Assembly (NCBI GenBank): GCA_013202495.1
Contig: JABMQQ010000174.1
Span: 1 to 64,000, forward strand
Reading direction: 5' to 3'
Length of the DNA: 64,000 bases
Source: Fidelibacterota bacterium
GTDB taxonomy: Bacteria > Fidelibacterota > UBA8477 > JABMPR01
Shown here one piece after another: positions 9,586 through 19,735 of this stretch. Below the pieces are notes generated by a model. It did not search any database and was not told the DNA's origin. It saw only the letters and a program-made list of their open reading frames with translations. How positions within the stretch are numbered: the stretch's first letter is position 1; every line of letters begins with the position of its first letter. Made by a program: the position numbers and the translations under genes.

Positions 9586-12255
9586 TCATTTCAAGTAAAC
9601 CATCTTCAAAACACTCGCATACTCTTTAGTCTGAAGGCGTGCGAAGTACATACCGCCGCTTACTTTAACACCAGTATCGTCAGTTCCGTTCCACCGTGTT
9701 TCATAGTATCCGCCTGGTTGAGTTTCGTTCACTAGAGTCTGTATAATCCGCCCCCTGACGTCGTAGATGATGAGTGTGACCTTTGCAAGCTGCGGTAACT
9801 CGTAATTTATTGTAGTGCTCGGGTTGAAGGGATTCGGATAGGCGTTGTACAATCGAAACTTGGAGATTATGTCGTTTGAATGGTTAGACAATGTTAAAAT
9901 AAAAGATAGATGGTTTGATTGAATTGAGTTCAAAGTATCTGACCCAACAACGGCATGAACCTGCCATTGATATGCTCCTCCTGCCTCGAAAAATTCTTCA
10001 CCGAGAAAGACATGAAAAGTATCAACGAGATCTGTAACTGCTGTGTCTCTTGTAGGACCAATTATATGCAGCGAATAGTTCACCAATTCTACGGAATTTA
10101 TTGAGGCATTTTCCCACTTAAACGTAACAAATGCCGTGTCCAGTAGAGCACTATCCGGTGGGCTAGTCAAATTGAAGTTCTGTAGAGGACTTATTGGCGG
10201 AATCGCATACTCAAATGATCCCATATCTGGGTTTGACCCCACATATTCAGTTGAATCAAGATCAAAGAGTGTTTGTAATCCATATTGGAAAAATGAGGTT
10301 CCGGCATTAATAGCAGGTGAATCATCGTTGAGTGAGTAATTCATTGGAGGATCCCAAAATGATGGGGGAGTGTCAATGTTGCCTTCACTTATGTTAATGG
10401 TACCATTGTTGTTGGTGACAACATTTGTAGAGTCCATAAGTATATTTGTATACGCTATGGTTACATGGCTATCTGATGAGCTGAGGTCGGTAGTGATTTC
10501 AACCTGACTAGGTTCGTTGCCCCAAACAATGGAATTAACCACGACAGGGCGAGCGGTCATATAAGTGTAGATTCCTCCACCCAATTCAGCTGCTGTATTG
10601 TCTGCAATCACACAATGAATCAATTTAGGGGTTGATAGGCGGATGCTAAAACCACCCCCTCGATTACCTGAATTTCCAATGATAAGACAGCGCCAAAAGT
10701 TGATATTGGATTGATCTTTTAGGTGAAAGCCACCTCCAAAAGTAGCGGCCTGATTGTCTCGTATGACAGTATTTATCATTTTCGCGTTAGAGTGTTCTCT
10801 TGCGTACACACCACCCCCAACATCAGCTGATACGTTGTTGGCTATGATAGTGTTTCTTATTATTGGAGAAGCTTCCTCCAGATACAATCCCGCTCCTCCT
10901 CCTGTACCACAAGTGTTTGATATGATCCTAAGTTCATCAAATATAGGATCCGCAAACCGGCAATCGATACCTCCACCCCGAGCGGTGAAACCATTCTGCA
11001 AGGTGAGCCCACATATGATTGTCGATGTATCTATAACTGTACCGTATATCCGAATTACTGAGCCGAGCATTCCACCATCCAAAATTGTGGAACTTATGTA
11101 TGATGTGTCACCAGTAAGGAAATATCGTGAAGCAACAATTAGATTTTTATCCTGAATGTCCAAATTCTCGGTATACAGGCCAGGATCAACGATGATTGTA
11201 TCGTTGGACCATGCGAAATCTATAGTATGCGACAAGCTCGCGAAGGGGTTGATTTCCGATCCAGACCCCGTGGTGTCGGAACCATGGGTGGCGACATAAA
11301 AGGTTGTGCTCAAGCGGGGACCCGGTGAACCAAGAGCATGTTCAAAAGCTCCCATATCAGGTTCACTATCGACAGGTTGTGGTCTATGGTTACCCTGGAT
11401 GTCAAAGGGGGCAGCATTTAATTGATTCCCTCCGCCAATACATGGGGAATACGAGGCCAGGCTAAAATTACTTGCAGAAGGGTATATAAATGAAGGATTG
11501 GAACTAATATTACCCGCACCCGGGAAAATGCCTCCCTGGATATTAGAATAGGTCACGCTCAGCCCGGCGTTGTTTGAAAATAATGGTGTCCAGTTGTCCC
11601 AAATGATACAATTTGTGATAATTGCATTTTGTCCACGAACTACTGAACCACCTGAAGTGCTTGCTGCAGAATTACCGTAGAAGACTGTATTTGAAATATC
11701 AACAGTTGCCCCATCACCCACAAAAACACCACCGCCTTGGACGGACCAATTCTCCTGGACAATACAATTCTTCATTACCAGATTAGCACCGGATCCAGTC
11801 AAGTACACTGCACCTCCATCTTGTTGCGAGTCATTGTTTTTTAATATGCAGTTTGTAATTGTGAGCTGGCCACATCCCTCCCTCATTTTCACACCACCTC
11901 CGTATCCGTCTAAAACATTGTGACCATCCTGTATCGTGAGACCAAATAGGTTTATGATTCCGCAATTAACGGTCACAACTGCAGCACTATTGTTTACTCC
12001 AGCGATAATGGTTTCAAGGTAATGATTTCCTGGATCAAGAAGGTCTTGTGATGCAATGGTTAGGGTCTGGTTTAACTCAGTGCTCACAAATTCGCCATAA
12101 GTTCCAGGTGCTAAAATGATCGTGTCACCGGGGGTAGCCATATTAACAGCTAGCTGAATTGTACTGCGCTCAGAAGGTACATGAATAATATCAGCTTTAG
12201 CTATGCCCATCATCACGATAGACGCTAGAATTGAGGAAATCAGTTTTTTAATCAT
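9586..12255 (-). CDS. Secreted right-handed beta-helix protein with sorting domain
   Basis: An 889-residue protein with a signal peptide at 1-21. Two parallel beta-helix regions start with the characteristic entry motif (TIQLAVNMATPGDTIILAPG and DTIIVDPGLYTENLDIQ) and continue with rungs such as GGGVFVGDGATVDISNT and GGGIDC. This is the DUF1565/polymorphic-outer-membrane-like fold seen in pectate-lyase-type and adhesin proteins. Residues ~690-790 resemble a fibronectin-III linker and ~800-889 are the sorting domain. No catalytic lyase residues could be assigned, so a structural or carbohydrate-binding role is equally possible. Confidence 0.88.
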   Translation of the reverse strand: MIKKLISSILASIVMMGIAKADIIHVPSERSTIQLAVNMATPGDTIILAPGTYGEFVSTELNQTLTIASQDLLDPGNHYLETIIAGVNNSAAVVTVNCGIINLFGLTIQDGHNVLDGYGGGVKMREGCGQLTITNCILKNNDSQQDGGAVYLTGSGANLVMKNCIVQENWSVQGGGVFVGDGATVDISNTVFYGNSAASTSGGSVVRGQNAIITNCIIWDNWTPLFSNNAGLSVTYSNIQGGIFPGAGNISSNPSFIYPSASNFSLASYSPCIGGGNQLNAAPFDIQGNHRPQPVDSEPDMGAFEHALGSPGPRLSTTFYVATHGSDTTGSGSEINPFASLSHTIDFAWSNDTIIVDPGLYTENLDIQDKNLIVASRYFLTGDTSYISSTILDGGMLGSVIRIYGTVIDTSTIICGLTLQNGFTARGGGIDCRFADPIFDELRIISNTCGTGGGAGLYLEEASPIIRNTIIANNVSADVGGGVYAREHSNAKMINTVIRDNQAATFGGGFHLKDQSNINFWRCLIIGNSGNRGGGFSIRLSTPKLIHCVIADNTAAELGGGIYTYMTARPVVVNSIVWGNEPSQVEITTDLSSSDSHVTIAYTNILMDSTNVVTNNNGTINISEGNIDTPPSFWDPPMNYSLNDDSPAINAGTSFFQYGLQTLFDLDSTEYVGSNPDMGSFEYAIPPISPLQNFNLTSPPDSALLDTAFVTFKWENASINSVELVNYSLHIIGPTRDTAVTDLVDTFHVFLGEEFFEAGGAYQWQVHAVVGSDTLNSIQSNHLSFILTLSNHSNDIISKFRLYNAYPNPFNPSTTINYELPQLAKVTLIIYDVRGRIIQTLVNETQPGGYYETRWNGTDDTGVKVSGGMYFARLQTKEYASVLKMVYLK

Positions 12256-12577
12256 TAGGTCATCCTATTAAAGTCTATGAGAATTTTACAACAATTTCCA
12301 CGATAACTGAAAATTTACTCTTCCCTTTAAGAACCGATTTTTCTAAACAAGTCGATTCACCGATTTTCTACCACATTTGAATGCATCATAATTAAGTCGA
12401 TCCAGTTATATATTTCGGTGCTTTACAGACCAGTATAACATGTACTTTGCATTGTACTCCCCGCGCAGTGTGTTAGTTCTTACTCAAATATAGCACTGAT
12501 AGAAATTTCTACCCAATTGCAGTTTCCATCAACCAAGCCGCTGTGTGTGAGTCTGATTAAATACCTTACTGGCAGTA
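12256..12577. other. 322-bp intergenic gap
   Basis: AT-rich spacer between two minus-strand genes. I see no open frame with a credible start, no strong hairpin and no repeat shared with other gaps. It presumably holds the promoter of the beta-helix gene, but I cannot point to boxes. Confidence 0.5.
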
Positions 12578-13927
12578 TCATTTTAAAAGGACAATTTTTC
12601 TAGAAAACAAATTGTAGGCATCAGTAAACTGAACCACATACACGCCAGAACTCATTTCTAATCCATGTGAATTGGTACCATCCCAGTGATGATTATATGT
12701 GCCTACATTTTTATTCACTATAGTCTCTATCACCAAATTTCCGTTAATGTCAAATATTGAGATGTTAATCTCAGTCCTGGTACTCACGCTATATTTGGCA
12801 TTGACGTTGGAATTAAACGGATTAGGGTAAGCATTGATAATCCCAAAATTTGCCGGGCGGATGGCTTCATGATCAACTGCCCCTCCCCGTATATGGAGTG
12901 AGTCCTTTGCCCACCAGATTTCACGCCCACCTTCCACCTCATGCTCCCAAAAAACCGCTACTGTATCGTATGAAAGAATTGAACATTCCGGATTAAAATC
13001 ATTTCCGGGAAGATTTGAAATATTAGCGATCAATTCTATACCTGAGAGGCCATAGGCATATATTTCACTATTTCCTTCTATTGAATCACATTCATAAAAT
13101 ACTAGCCAATCTTCTACAACTCTTGCCACAGGTACGGGCACGGTGAGAAGGGCTGGCTTTGTGGCATTTTGGATTTGAATCGAGGTCCAGTCATCTAGTA
13201 CCACACTCCATGTGGTATCCTCGAATGATTGATACGCCAGACCACCCATAGTACCAAACCTGGGGTATTTATTTATCATTCCGCTCGAATATCTATTAAT
13301 GCTGTAAGGTGGATTACTGATGCTCCTTGATGCAACAAAGATAGATGTAGTGTCTTGTATCTGCTTTTCATAAGCGACTACCCAGAATGAGCCATATGCC
13401 TCAGGATTCAGATCGGGGTTTGATATATTCCCGACATCTACAACTGCTGATTCTTGATTATTTAGATTCAGATAAACTAAATTTGTGTCCTGAACATAGA
13501 CGAGGATAGAATTTCCTAATGAGGGTTGAGTAGAGTTTTGATTGGCATTTGTAATACTTTCTGTGCTACCATCTGCTTCAGAATAATACTTCAATATCCA
13601 GTTGCCATTTTCTCTTGCTTGCCACACGAGATCTCCATGAACATTTATATCTGGATTCAGCAGCGAATCGTTTGAGGAAGCAATTAATTCAGGACTCTCC
13701 AGAATTGGCCATACGATCATTCGATAAATAGAAAATCCAGTTGAATCATTTCGATTCTCCCAACACATATAGAATTGAGATCCGTTATCGAAATAATCCT
13801 CGCTTATCTCATAATTTATGTTCACTCCAGGAATCGAAACAAGCGAATGTGGCACAAAGTTCATTTGGGTATACCCTTGAGTTGCTAATACACCTAAGAG
13901 TAACCAATTTGAATATGTGTTTTTCAT
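12578..13927 (-). CDS. Secreted propeller-like protein with divergent sorting domain
   Basis: A 449-residue protein with signal peptide 1-21 (GVLATQGYTQ). The body has repeated strands such as WQARENGNWILKYY and VFWEHEVEGGREIWWAKDS; the latter is nearly copied in the protein at 41530-42918 (VFWEHQTETGSELWWAKDK), so the two are paralogues. Residues ~365-449 are a divergent sorting domain (NAYPNPFNSNVNAKYS ... YVVQFTDAYNLFSRKIVLLK). A GTTAGAC core-like site (13947-13953) lies upstream. Function beyond export is unknown. Confidence 0.82.
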   Translation of the reverse strand: MKNTYSNWLLLGVLATQGYTQMNFVPHSLVSIPGVNINYEISEDYFDNGSQFYMCWENRNDSTGFSIYRMIVWPILESPELIASSNDSLLNPDINVHGDLVWQARENGNWILKYYSEADGSTESITNANQNSTQPSLGNSILVYVQDTNLVYLNLNNQESAVVDVGNISNPDLNPEAYGSFWVVAYEKQIQDTTSIFVASRSISNPPYSINRYSSGMINKYPRFGTMGGLAYQSFEDTTWSVVLDDWTSIQIQNATKPALLTVPVPVARVVEDWLVFYECDSIEGNSEIYAYGLSGIELIANISNLPGNDFNPECSILSYDTVAVFWEHEVEGGREIWWAKDSLHIRGGAVDHEAIRPANFGIINAYPNPFNSNVNAKYSVSTRTEINISIFDINGNLVIETIVNKNVGTYNHHWDGTNSHGLEMSSGVYVVQFTDAYNLFSRKIVLLK

Positions 13928-13946
13928 ATGCCCCCCTTTAAAGATT

Positions 13947-13953
13947 GTCTAAC
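13947..13953 (-). other. GTTRRRY core-like site upstream of a secreted gene
   Basis: Coding strand GTTAGAC, 19 bases before the start codon at 13927. It resembles the sites at 1022 and 19597, but I found no convincing partner stem around it, so this one may be chance. Confidence 0.25.
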
Positions 13954-14001
13954 CTCTTAGGCTGATCAATTGAAATGCGCATCAGAAGTGTTGTACAATT
14001 A

Positions 14002-14023
14002 GCCCCTGACTTTAGTCAGGGGC
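14002..14023 (-). terminator. Stem-loop after the cohesin/dockerin gene
   Basis: Perfect 10-bp inverted repeat GCCCCTGACT/AGTCAGGGGC with a 2-base spacer, 25 bases past the stop codon at 14048. The following sequence is only moderately T-rich, so termination may be partial. Confidence 0.6.
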
Positions 14024-14047
14024 ATTAGAGTGAGTGAAGAGTACTGT

Positions 14048-17000
14048 TTACTTCAAAAACAGCATCTTGATCACATCACTATTGTCCCCGGCTTCCAATC
14101 TCGCAAAGTAGATACCCGTGTTTATACTCAGACCATCAGCGGTTTTCCCATCCCAATTCACTTTGTAATAACCCGCATTTTGAGGTCCAGATTTTAAAGT
14201 TCTTACTCTTTTGCCTCTAATGTCATAAATGATGAGCGAGATGTTTGAGTCCTCAGGCAAATCATAATTAATTGTCGTGTTTGGGTTAAAAGGATTGGGA
14301 TAATTTTGACTCAGAATAAATCTTGTCGGAATTGCTGAATCATGAGTCGATACAGCTCCAGCTACATCTACATGTGCGGAAATGTTCTCAATGACGTGAT
14401 TTGAGTTAAATTTCATATATTCGAGTGTCACATCAGTTCGGGTACCGATTTCATTATTTTCACTGAGTGTGAAATTTACCGATAATAGCTGACCAGATTC
14501 CCCTTCCGGATTTGCTCCAACCCCAATAAAGCGGATACGTCCCGCCTCCTCATCGATATGGAATGACTTCATAAATCCATTAAGGTGTGAGGGCCACTGG
14601 AATGGATCTCCGGTATCAATGATCATTTTTGAAGGATCATATTGTAACTCACCTTCAAATGAGAAAATATTGCTTCCATTAGACAAGTTGAAAGGAATTG
14701 TCAGTGAAGCGTTTGGTATTGCTTCTTGATCAATAGTTTCTATTACCCCTGAAGCTAAAAACCCATCGCTTGGATAAACTGGCAAAGAACTCTCTAATTG
14801 AACTAAATATCGCAAAACAAATGAGGCATCCATACCGTCCACTATACCGTCAGCGTACACATCAGCGTTGGCGAGCTCCTGGCATTCCAGATAACTATCA
14901 TCTAAAGCATGGATTAGGATGTCTGAAGCATCAAGTGCCTCTATCGTATCGTTTCCGTCAACATCGCCCCAAATGGGAGGATTTACGATAGTTACAAAAC
15001 CGCCAGAACTGAATACATCTTCATTCGAGTTAAATTTTGCATATTCAACATTTATTGGTATTTCTGTGCAGAGCTCTGCGTCAGTTGAAAATTCCAAATA
15101 GCAAAACACCCCAGCTCCTGTAATTTCCTCAACCCCAGCAAAGGCTGTGTAAATCACGCCTTCAGACTCGTTGAATTGATTTGACCATCCCAGAGCTTCA
15201 GACATGGTCCCAGTTGTTTCAACACCAATAAAAGTTAGACCAGGTGAATATCCAGAAAAGTTTAACTCTGCAGAGCGGTAGTTTACACTATCATACACTA
15301 CAACATTTACTGGGACGAGGACACTCTCCCCTACGACACCATGAGCTGATCCAACATTCACTTCTGTCAAGATTTCGGCATCAGCCCAGCCAAGAGCTGC
15401 AAATCGACTCGATACTTCCTCAGCACTGAGTAACCCTTCATAAACCTGTAGATCATCTATTGAACCGTCGAAGTAATTCAGTGTGGGTGTGGGTAGACCA
15501 CCAACTCTGATTGTTGAGGCGAGGCTGTTACCTAAGTTTTCTGTCACAACCTGATCAATGAAAACTAACTCTCCATTCACATATATTTTCTGCTCATCAT
15601 TATTCGCATCCCATACCGCAACAATATCAGCCCACTCACCTTGTACAAGGACTGGACCTGTGACTATTTCATATCGTGATGCTATAGGATCTTGTGTGTC
15701 ATCTCTCCAGGTTAAACGTAATGAACCATCATTATCCGCAGAGAGGAACATGCGTACAGCTGTGCTTTGAGAGGTGGATTCATAATAAATCGCACTATGA
15801 TTTGGTGTAGGATTCCATTTAAGTGTCACTGCGATACTTACTTCAGACGCCTCCGCTAAACTTGCACTCGTTGGCACTTCAATGACATCTTCAACACTTG
15901 AAAGTGATACAGCCTGATTTTGGTTCCCAAAATAGTCCATAGCCGTAAAATCAACATTACCAACCGCTGCGCCATCGTTCCCATTTCCACTCGCATCATT
16001 TGCATTACCATTAAAAGGATATGAAGCAATCAGGCCGTCAACTAATGAATCTTCGTTTTGGAGAAAAAGATCCCCATGACCAATCTTCCATGTTGTTGAA
16101 GAATTATTTCCCGTAAACCAGATCTTGTACTGGTCAGGTGCTACTTCAACCGTCGTGGGTCCCGCGACGATGATATCATTCCAAGATTCTTGAGGACCCG
16201 GCAGTATGTAAGGGTTACCAGGATCTTTTTGCCAGTCGATACCGTTGTCAGATGTAGCAAATCCCACCCTTTGATGCATATCACCACCACGCCCAGTATA
16301 AGTCATTAGATATCCACCATCCTGTTTTTTAATAACGGATGGGAGAGTCACTCCCTGGGCTTCCCAAGCAAGCTCGGGATCCTTTTGCATGACTGGGTTG
16401 TTCTCATAATCATCCCAAATTACACCATCTGTAGAGTACGAAAGACCAATCCCAACAGTCCCTGCATCATCTATTCCGATTGAATACATCATATAAATAT
16501 CGTCTTGTTTAACGACATTTGGAGAGGATACGTATGCTGAATTCCAAGTCCCCTGTCCACCTGGGACAATGATGGGGTTATCCGGGTATTTGGACCAAGA
16601 GATGCCATCTTCGCTGGTTGCCAATCCTATTCGATGTACTCCGTCTCCCCCAAGCCCTGTGTACCACATCTTGTATCCTGAATCATCCTTGAGAACAGTA
16701 AATTTTATCATGTCCGAGTCAAATTCCCCACTGTTTCCCACACCCATCACAGGAGCATTCATGGAATTCCACTCAACACCATCCACTGACGTTGCATATC
16801 CAATTTCTCGTGGGTTGCCTGGCCGACGTCCAATGTACCACATTTTATATCCTGAAGAATCGCTATGGACATTAGGACTCACAACCGCTAGACCATCCCA
16901 TGATGATGATCCACCTCCCCTAAATACTGGATTCTGTGGATTATCCTCATACTCGCCCAATGCAAATAGAAAGGAGGTAAAGGATAGCAGTAGCACCAAC

Positions 17001-17074
17001 TTATGCAAATTTTTGGTTCGCTGATACAAGTTTACAAAGTAGTATGTTTGAAATAGATTCTTCATTTCCATCAC
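14048..17074 (-). CDS. Glycosidase-like propeller with LamG, cohesin, dockerin and sorting domains
   Basis: A 1,008-residue exported multidomain protein. Residues ~1-40 form a long signal region. Residues ~41-345 hold five repeats of the KMWYTGLGGDGVHRIGLATSxDGIxW type, as in GH43/GH32/GH130-like five-bladed propellers. Residues ~350-560 are a LamG/concanavalin-like domain (IASYPFNGNANDASGNGNDG ... VYEGLLSAEEV). Residues ~565-690 are cohesin-like; ~695-765 are dockerin-like with two Ca-loop helices (DVDGNDTIEALDASDIL, DVYADGIVDGMDASFVL); ~770-910 are a second cohesin-like domain; the rest is the sorting domain. Likely glycan binding or processing at the cell surface. I could not verify propeller catalytic acids. 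It starts 14 bases after the TPR/HTH gene and is probably co-transcribed with it. Confidence 0.88.
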   Translation of the reverse strand: MMEMKNLFQTYYFVNLYQRTKNLHKLVLLLSFTSFLFALGEYEDNPQNPVFRGGGSSSWDGLAVVSPNVHSDSSGYKMWYIGRRPGNPREIGYATSVDGVEWNSMNAPVMGVGNSGEFDSDMIKFTVLKDDSGYKMWYTGLGGDGVHRIGLATSEDGISWSKYPDNPIIVPGGQGTWNSAYVSSPNVVKQDDIYMMYSIGIDDAGTVGIGLSYSTDGVIWDDYENNPVMQKDPELAWEAQGVTLPSVIKKQDGGYLMTYTGRGGDMHQRVGFATSDNGIDWQKDPGNPYILPGPQESWNDIIVAGPTTVEVAPDQYKIWFTGNNSSTTWKIGHGDLFLQNEDSLVDGLIASYPFNGNANDASGNGNDGAAVGNVDFTAMDYFGNQNQAVSLSSVEDVIEVPTSASLAEASEVSIAVTLKWNPTPNHSAIYYESTSQSTAVRMFLSADNDGSLRLTWRDDTQDPIASRYEIVTGPVLVQGEWADIVAVWDANNDEQKIYVNGELVFIDQVVTENLGNSLASTIRVGGLPTPTLNYFDGSIDDLQVYEGLLSAEEVSSRFAALGWADAEILTEVNVGSAHGVVGESVLVPVNVVVYDSVNYRSAELNFSGYSPGLTFIGVETTGTMSEALGWSNQFNESEGVIYTAFAGVEEITGAGVFCYLEFSTDAELCTEIPINVEYAKFNSNEDVFSSGGFVTIVNPPIWGDVDGNDTIEALDASDILIHALDDSYLECQELANADVYADGIVDGMDASFVLRYLVQLESSLPVYPSDGFLASGVIETIDQEAIPNASLTIPFNLSNGSNIFSFEGELQYDPSKMIIDTGDPFQWPSHLNGFMKSFHIDEEAGRIRFIGVGANPEGESGQLLSVNFTLSENNEIGTRTDVTLEYMKFNSNHVIENISAHVDVAGAVSTHDSAIPTRFILSQNYPNPFNPNTTINYDLPEDSNISLIIYDIRGKRVRTLKSGPQNAGYYKVNWDGKTADGLSINTGIYFARLEAGDNSDVIKMLFLK

Positions 17075-17088
17075 CCCAATTGTTGTTT

Positions 17089-18606
17089 TCAGTCCCCTGA
17101 TTTCAGGTTCGTGATAAATCGTGTTTTATCAATAATTACGGAATAACTCAGATCAAGATTTTCGCCCAATTTGGTTTTTGAATAGCCATACTGTTGGTAT
17201 AAATATTCCAATGTCTTCTTCTCAATTAATTCAAGCATGAAATCCCATTTTTTTCCAGAATGCTCACCAATAAACTGTTGTAGTTGGGACGAGATAACCT
17301 CTGAATTGGCATCAAAATCAAATGCTCTAATATTTGGGATTTTTAGACCCCTCTTGGCCATTCTTTTGGCCATGGAATAATAGGTAGGCCGGGCTAGCTC
17401 CAACCTCTTGAATGATGGCTCACCTATACCCGTGTGAAGGAAGTGATATAATATTACATTATATCGCACTATATCCTTTATGGTCTCCCAATCTTTCTTC
17501 AGGGCAAACTCGAATGTTCTTCTCCCATTTCCATCCTGGCCAGGCTTCGGCTGTAAGCTTGAAATGTATTTTGAATTCGCTACGTATGTTTTAAGCCATA
17601 TGGGATTAATAGGGAATCCCTCTTCAACATATTGGTTAACCGAGTTTACTGCTTGTGTATGGTATTGAATTATCTCATCTGAGTCAGATCCGATATACTC
17701 ATGAATCTCGGCGAGAAACTGAGCATACTGCGGTTCAAAACATATAATCGAGTATTTTTGAGCTGTTTCAAAACCTTCACTGAAATACTGAAGTGCACGT
17801 TCATATTCACCTGTTTCAAAGAATAGATGTCCTAGATTTCCAGAAATGAGAGCAGAGAAATAGGGAGTCTCCATCTGATACTTGTGCTCTTGAAAGTAGT
17901 CGATTGAGGCTTGTGCATTTTCTGTATAATACAGGGTCAGTCCAATAGAATTTTGAACAGCCCATTTGATGAACTTATACTCTTTTTCTTCTGCTAAGGT
18001 GATAGCCTGATCAAAATAGTCTAGAGCATCATCCATCCTCTTTTTTGTGTAGGAGACCAGACCAATATTGAAAGCTGATAAACCCTGCTGGACGAAAAGA
18101 TCCTTTTCGCTAAAAGCCTTGAAGTGTCCGATTAAATTGGGAGTAACATCTAACTTGTCCCTTTTCACAATCAGAAGATCGATCAAATAGTTGAGCAGAA
18201 GCTTTAGTTTCTGAGACCTTGCATGTTGCAAGCCTTCGTAACAATAGTTGAGTGCAGTATCCTGGGCACTGAATAATGTGTGAAATTGAGCATACTCATA
18301 GCACACATATGCAAGAGGTTGAATGCTGAAGTTAGATTTGTCGAGAGTGACGGTCTTGGCCAATGAATATGCTTCAGCCAACAATGCATGAGCAGACCGA
18401 CAATCTCCAAGCAAGTGCAGGACCTTCGCCTGGCCTGCCAGAATAATTGATTTTAGTCCCGGTTCGAAGTTTTGATTTTTCTCAAACTCTTCGAAGAGTC
18501 GCTTCATACGTCCTGGGTGGATAATCTCCATCTGTTCAAGAAATTCAAAATACTCCACGTGGTGGATATGTTTTAGGGGGGCATATATAATTGGTGTTCG
18601 AACCAT
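17089..18606 (-). CDS. TPR protein with probable Fis-like C-terminal HTH (paralogue A)
   Basis: A 505-residue cytoplasmic protein with no signal peptide. Residues ~50-330 are tetratricopeptide-like helical pairs (MDDALDYFDQAITLAEEKEY, EYERALQYFSEGFETAQKY). A conserved block near residues 385-440 contains YHFLHTGIGEPSFKRL and YYSMAKRMAKRG. The last ~35 residues (YLYQQYGYSKTKLGENLDLS, then YSVIIDKTRFI) have the spacing of a Fis/NtrC-type helix-turn-helix. The protein at 25867-27420 is alignable over its whole length. I infer a transcriptional regulator that may act on the adjacent secreted protein gene, 14 bases downstream; DNA binding is not proven by the sequence. Confidence 0.8.
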   Translation of the reverse strand: MVRTPIIYAPLKHIHHVEYFEFLEQMEIIHPGRMKRLFEEFEKNQNFEPGLKSIILAGQAKVLHLLGDCRSAHALLAEAYSLAKTVTLDKSNFSIQPLAYVCYEYAQFHTLFSAQDTALNYCYEGLQHARSQKLKLLLNYLIDLLIVKRDKLDVTPNLIGHFKAFSEKDLFVQQGLSAFNIGLVSYTKKRMDDALDYFDQAITLAEEKEYKFIKWAVQNSIGLTLYYTENAQASIDYFQEHKYQMETPYFSALISGNLGHLFFETGEYERALQYFSEGFETAQKYSIICFEPQYAQFLAEIHEYIGSDSDEIIQYHTQAVNSVNQYVEEGFPINPIWLKTYVANSKYISSLQPKPGQDGNGRRTFEFALKKDWETIKDIVRYNVILYHFLHTGIGEPSFKRLELARPTYYSMAKRMAKRGLKIPNIRAFDFDANSEVISSQLQQFIGEHSGKKWDFMLELIEKKTLEYLYQQYGYSKTKLGENLDLSYSVIIDKTRFITNLKSGD

Positions 18607-18898
18607 AACAATTCAATACTATTAATATATAATAGAGTGTTATCAATCTATACGCGCAGAATATAAATTATTCAATGTACTCATAACAACATATTTTATA
18701 TGTTTATTCATATATTGTGATATATTTCGTCTCATTAAGAGGTAATTGTAGGAGCGAGGCTTATGAGAACAAAAACCTGGGGTAATGTTCCGATCTTCTC
18801 ATGAGCCTTAGAGAATATTCCAGAATCATTGCATGCATCATGTGCTTCCTCGTGTGCGTCCACCATGAGCCTTTGTTAGGCATTGCTTTTCTGTAATA
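18607..18898. other. Intergenic gap with a 13-bp inverted repeat
   Basis: A 292-bp gap. It contains AGGCTTATGAGAA at 18757-18769 and TTCTCATGAGCCT at 18796-18808, an inverted repeat with one mismatch and a 26-base loop, and the core site at 18869-18881. No open frame is convincing. It probably holds the remnant of an attC site plus the promoter of the TPR gene. Confidence 0.5.
18869..18881 (-). other. attC-type core site (3' of lipoprotein cassette)
   Basis: Coding-strand GCCTAACAAAGGC, 18 bases past the stop codon at 18899. It is followed on that strand by CTCATGGTGGACGC, a layout typical of attC left halves. No matching GTTRRRY right half is visible before the next gene, so the site is probably decayed. 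Confidence 0.45.
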
Positions 18899-19570
18899 TC
18901 AAAGAATTAGCCCCCACTCCATAATGTAAAACCCCTCTCTGGAAAAGACTTCAGAATCAGGTGTGCGAGGTGCTTGTTCATCACCATCATATTCCCTAAC
19001 TACATACCATATCCGGTTGATAATATCTGGCTCTATATCACAATCAATTGTGACCATTTGCTCGAGTATTTCAGAATATTGAGGGTAGATAATGTATTGG
19101 TTGTGCTCTTTTAATAGTGGCAACCAATGATCCAAAAAGTCCTGGATTTCTACTTCGTTGAATTTGAGTGTTTGAAGCTCATTCTCAAAAAAAGATGCTA
19201 GCTCAGGCTTTTCTACAATCCAGCCCTCGTCATATTGGCAGAAATCCGGAGTTTTACACTCATAGAATAAAAAGGTAAATTTGTTGTCTATTAAACCTTC
19301 TTCAGTGACGTGAGTTGACCAACCACCATTGTACAAGGGCTCTGAGACAATTACACGCCCGCCATTAGGAAAAGTTAATCGCACATTTAAATCAATCTCA
19401 CTCTCAGGGTAAATGTAAATATTTGGTTTATACGCTATAATTGAGTCACCTGGATTAATTGATGTGTCAATCGGAACTGCGTCAATATCCGACTCAGACT
19501 CTTCAGGAGAGGAGCATCCTATTGACATAAACAGAATAACCGTAATCATTAGAAATATCTTTAACTTCAT
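18899..19570 (-). CDS. Lipoprotein of the KPxIYxYPE family
   Basis: Started at the ATG at 19570, giving a leader with lipobox SIGC; longer readings would translate the attC-like site. The mature part opens with KPNIYIYPESEIDLNVRLTF and continues with GGWSTHVTEEG, LFYECKTPDF, GWIVEKPELASFFENEL and LDHWLPLL. This pattern belongs to a widespread uncharacterised family of exported bacterial proteins usually written KPVIYLYP. Length 223 residues. Bounded by attC-type sites on both sides and transcribed with them in cassette orientation. Biochemical function unknown. Confidence 0.82.
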   Translation of the reverse strand: MKLKIFLMITVILFMSIGCSSPEESESDIDAVPIDTSINPGDSIIAYKPNIYIYPESEIDLNVRLTFPNGGRVIVSEPLYNGGWSTHVTEEGLIDNKFTFLFYECKTPDFCQYDEGWIVEKPELASFFENELQTLKFNEVEIQDFLDHWLPLLKEHNQYIIYPQYSEILEQMVTIDCDIEPDIINRIWYVVREYDGDEQAPRTPDSEVFSREGFYIMEWGLIL

Positions 19571-19596
19571 TAATCTCCCATCGATTATTGGCGTTT

Positions 19597-19723
19597 GTCT
19601 AACGCCGTAGGTTTGAGCTGCTTTATGAGAAACGGTCAAAACAGCCAGGTTACCTTGTGTACTTAATTTCAATTTATGTGTCCCCCCTTCGTTCTGTGAA
19701 TCAGCTCAATGCCTTTGTTAGCT
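19597..19723 (-). other. attC-like recombination site
   Basis: About 127 bp between two lipoprotein genes. On the plus strand the left arm has GTCTAACGCC then TTTGAGCTGCTT, and the right arm has AATCAGCTCAATGCCTTTGTTAGC. CTAAC pairs with GTTAG and TTGAGCTG pairs with CAGCTCAA, separated by an unpaired spacer, which is the R-box/L-box layout of integron attC sites. The right-hand core is GTTAGCT, one base off GTTRRRY. It sits between a gene end (repaired stop at 19736) and the next gene start (19570), as expected for a cassette. Confidence 0.6.
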
Positions 19724-19735
19724 TGAATCAGCCTG

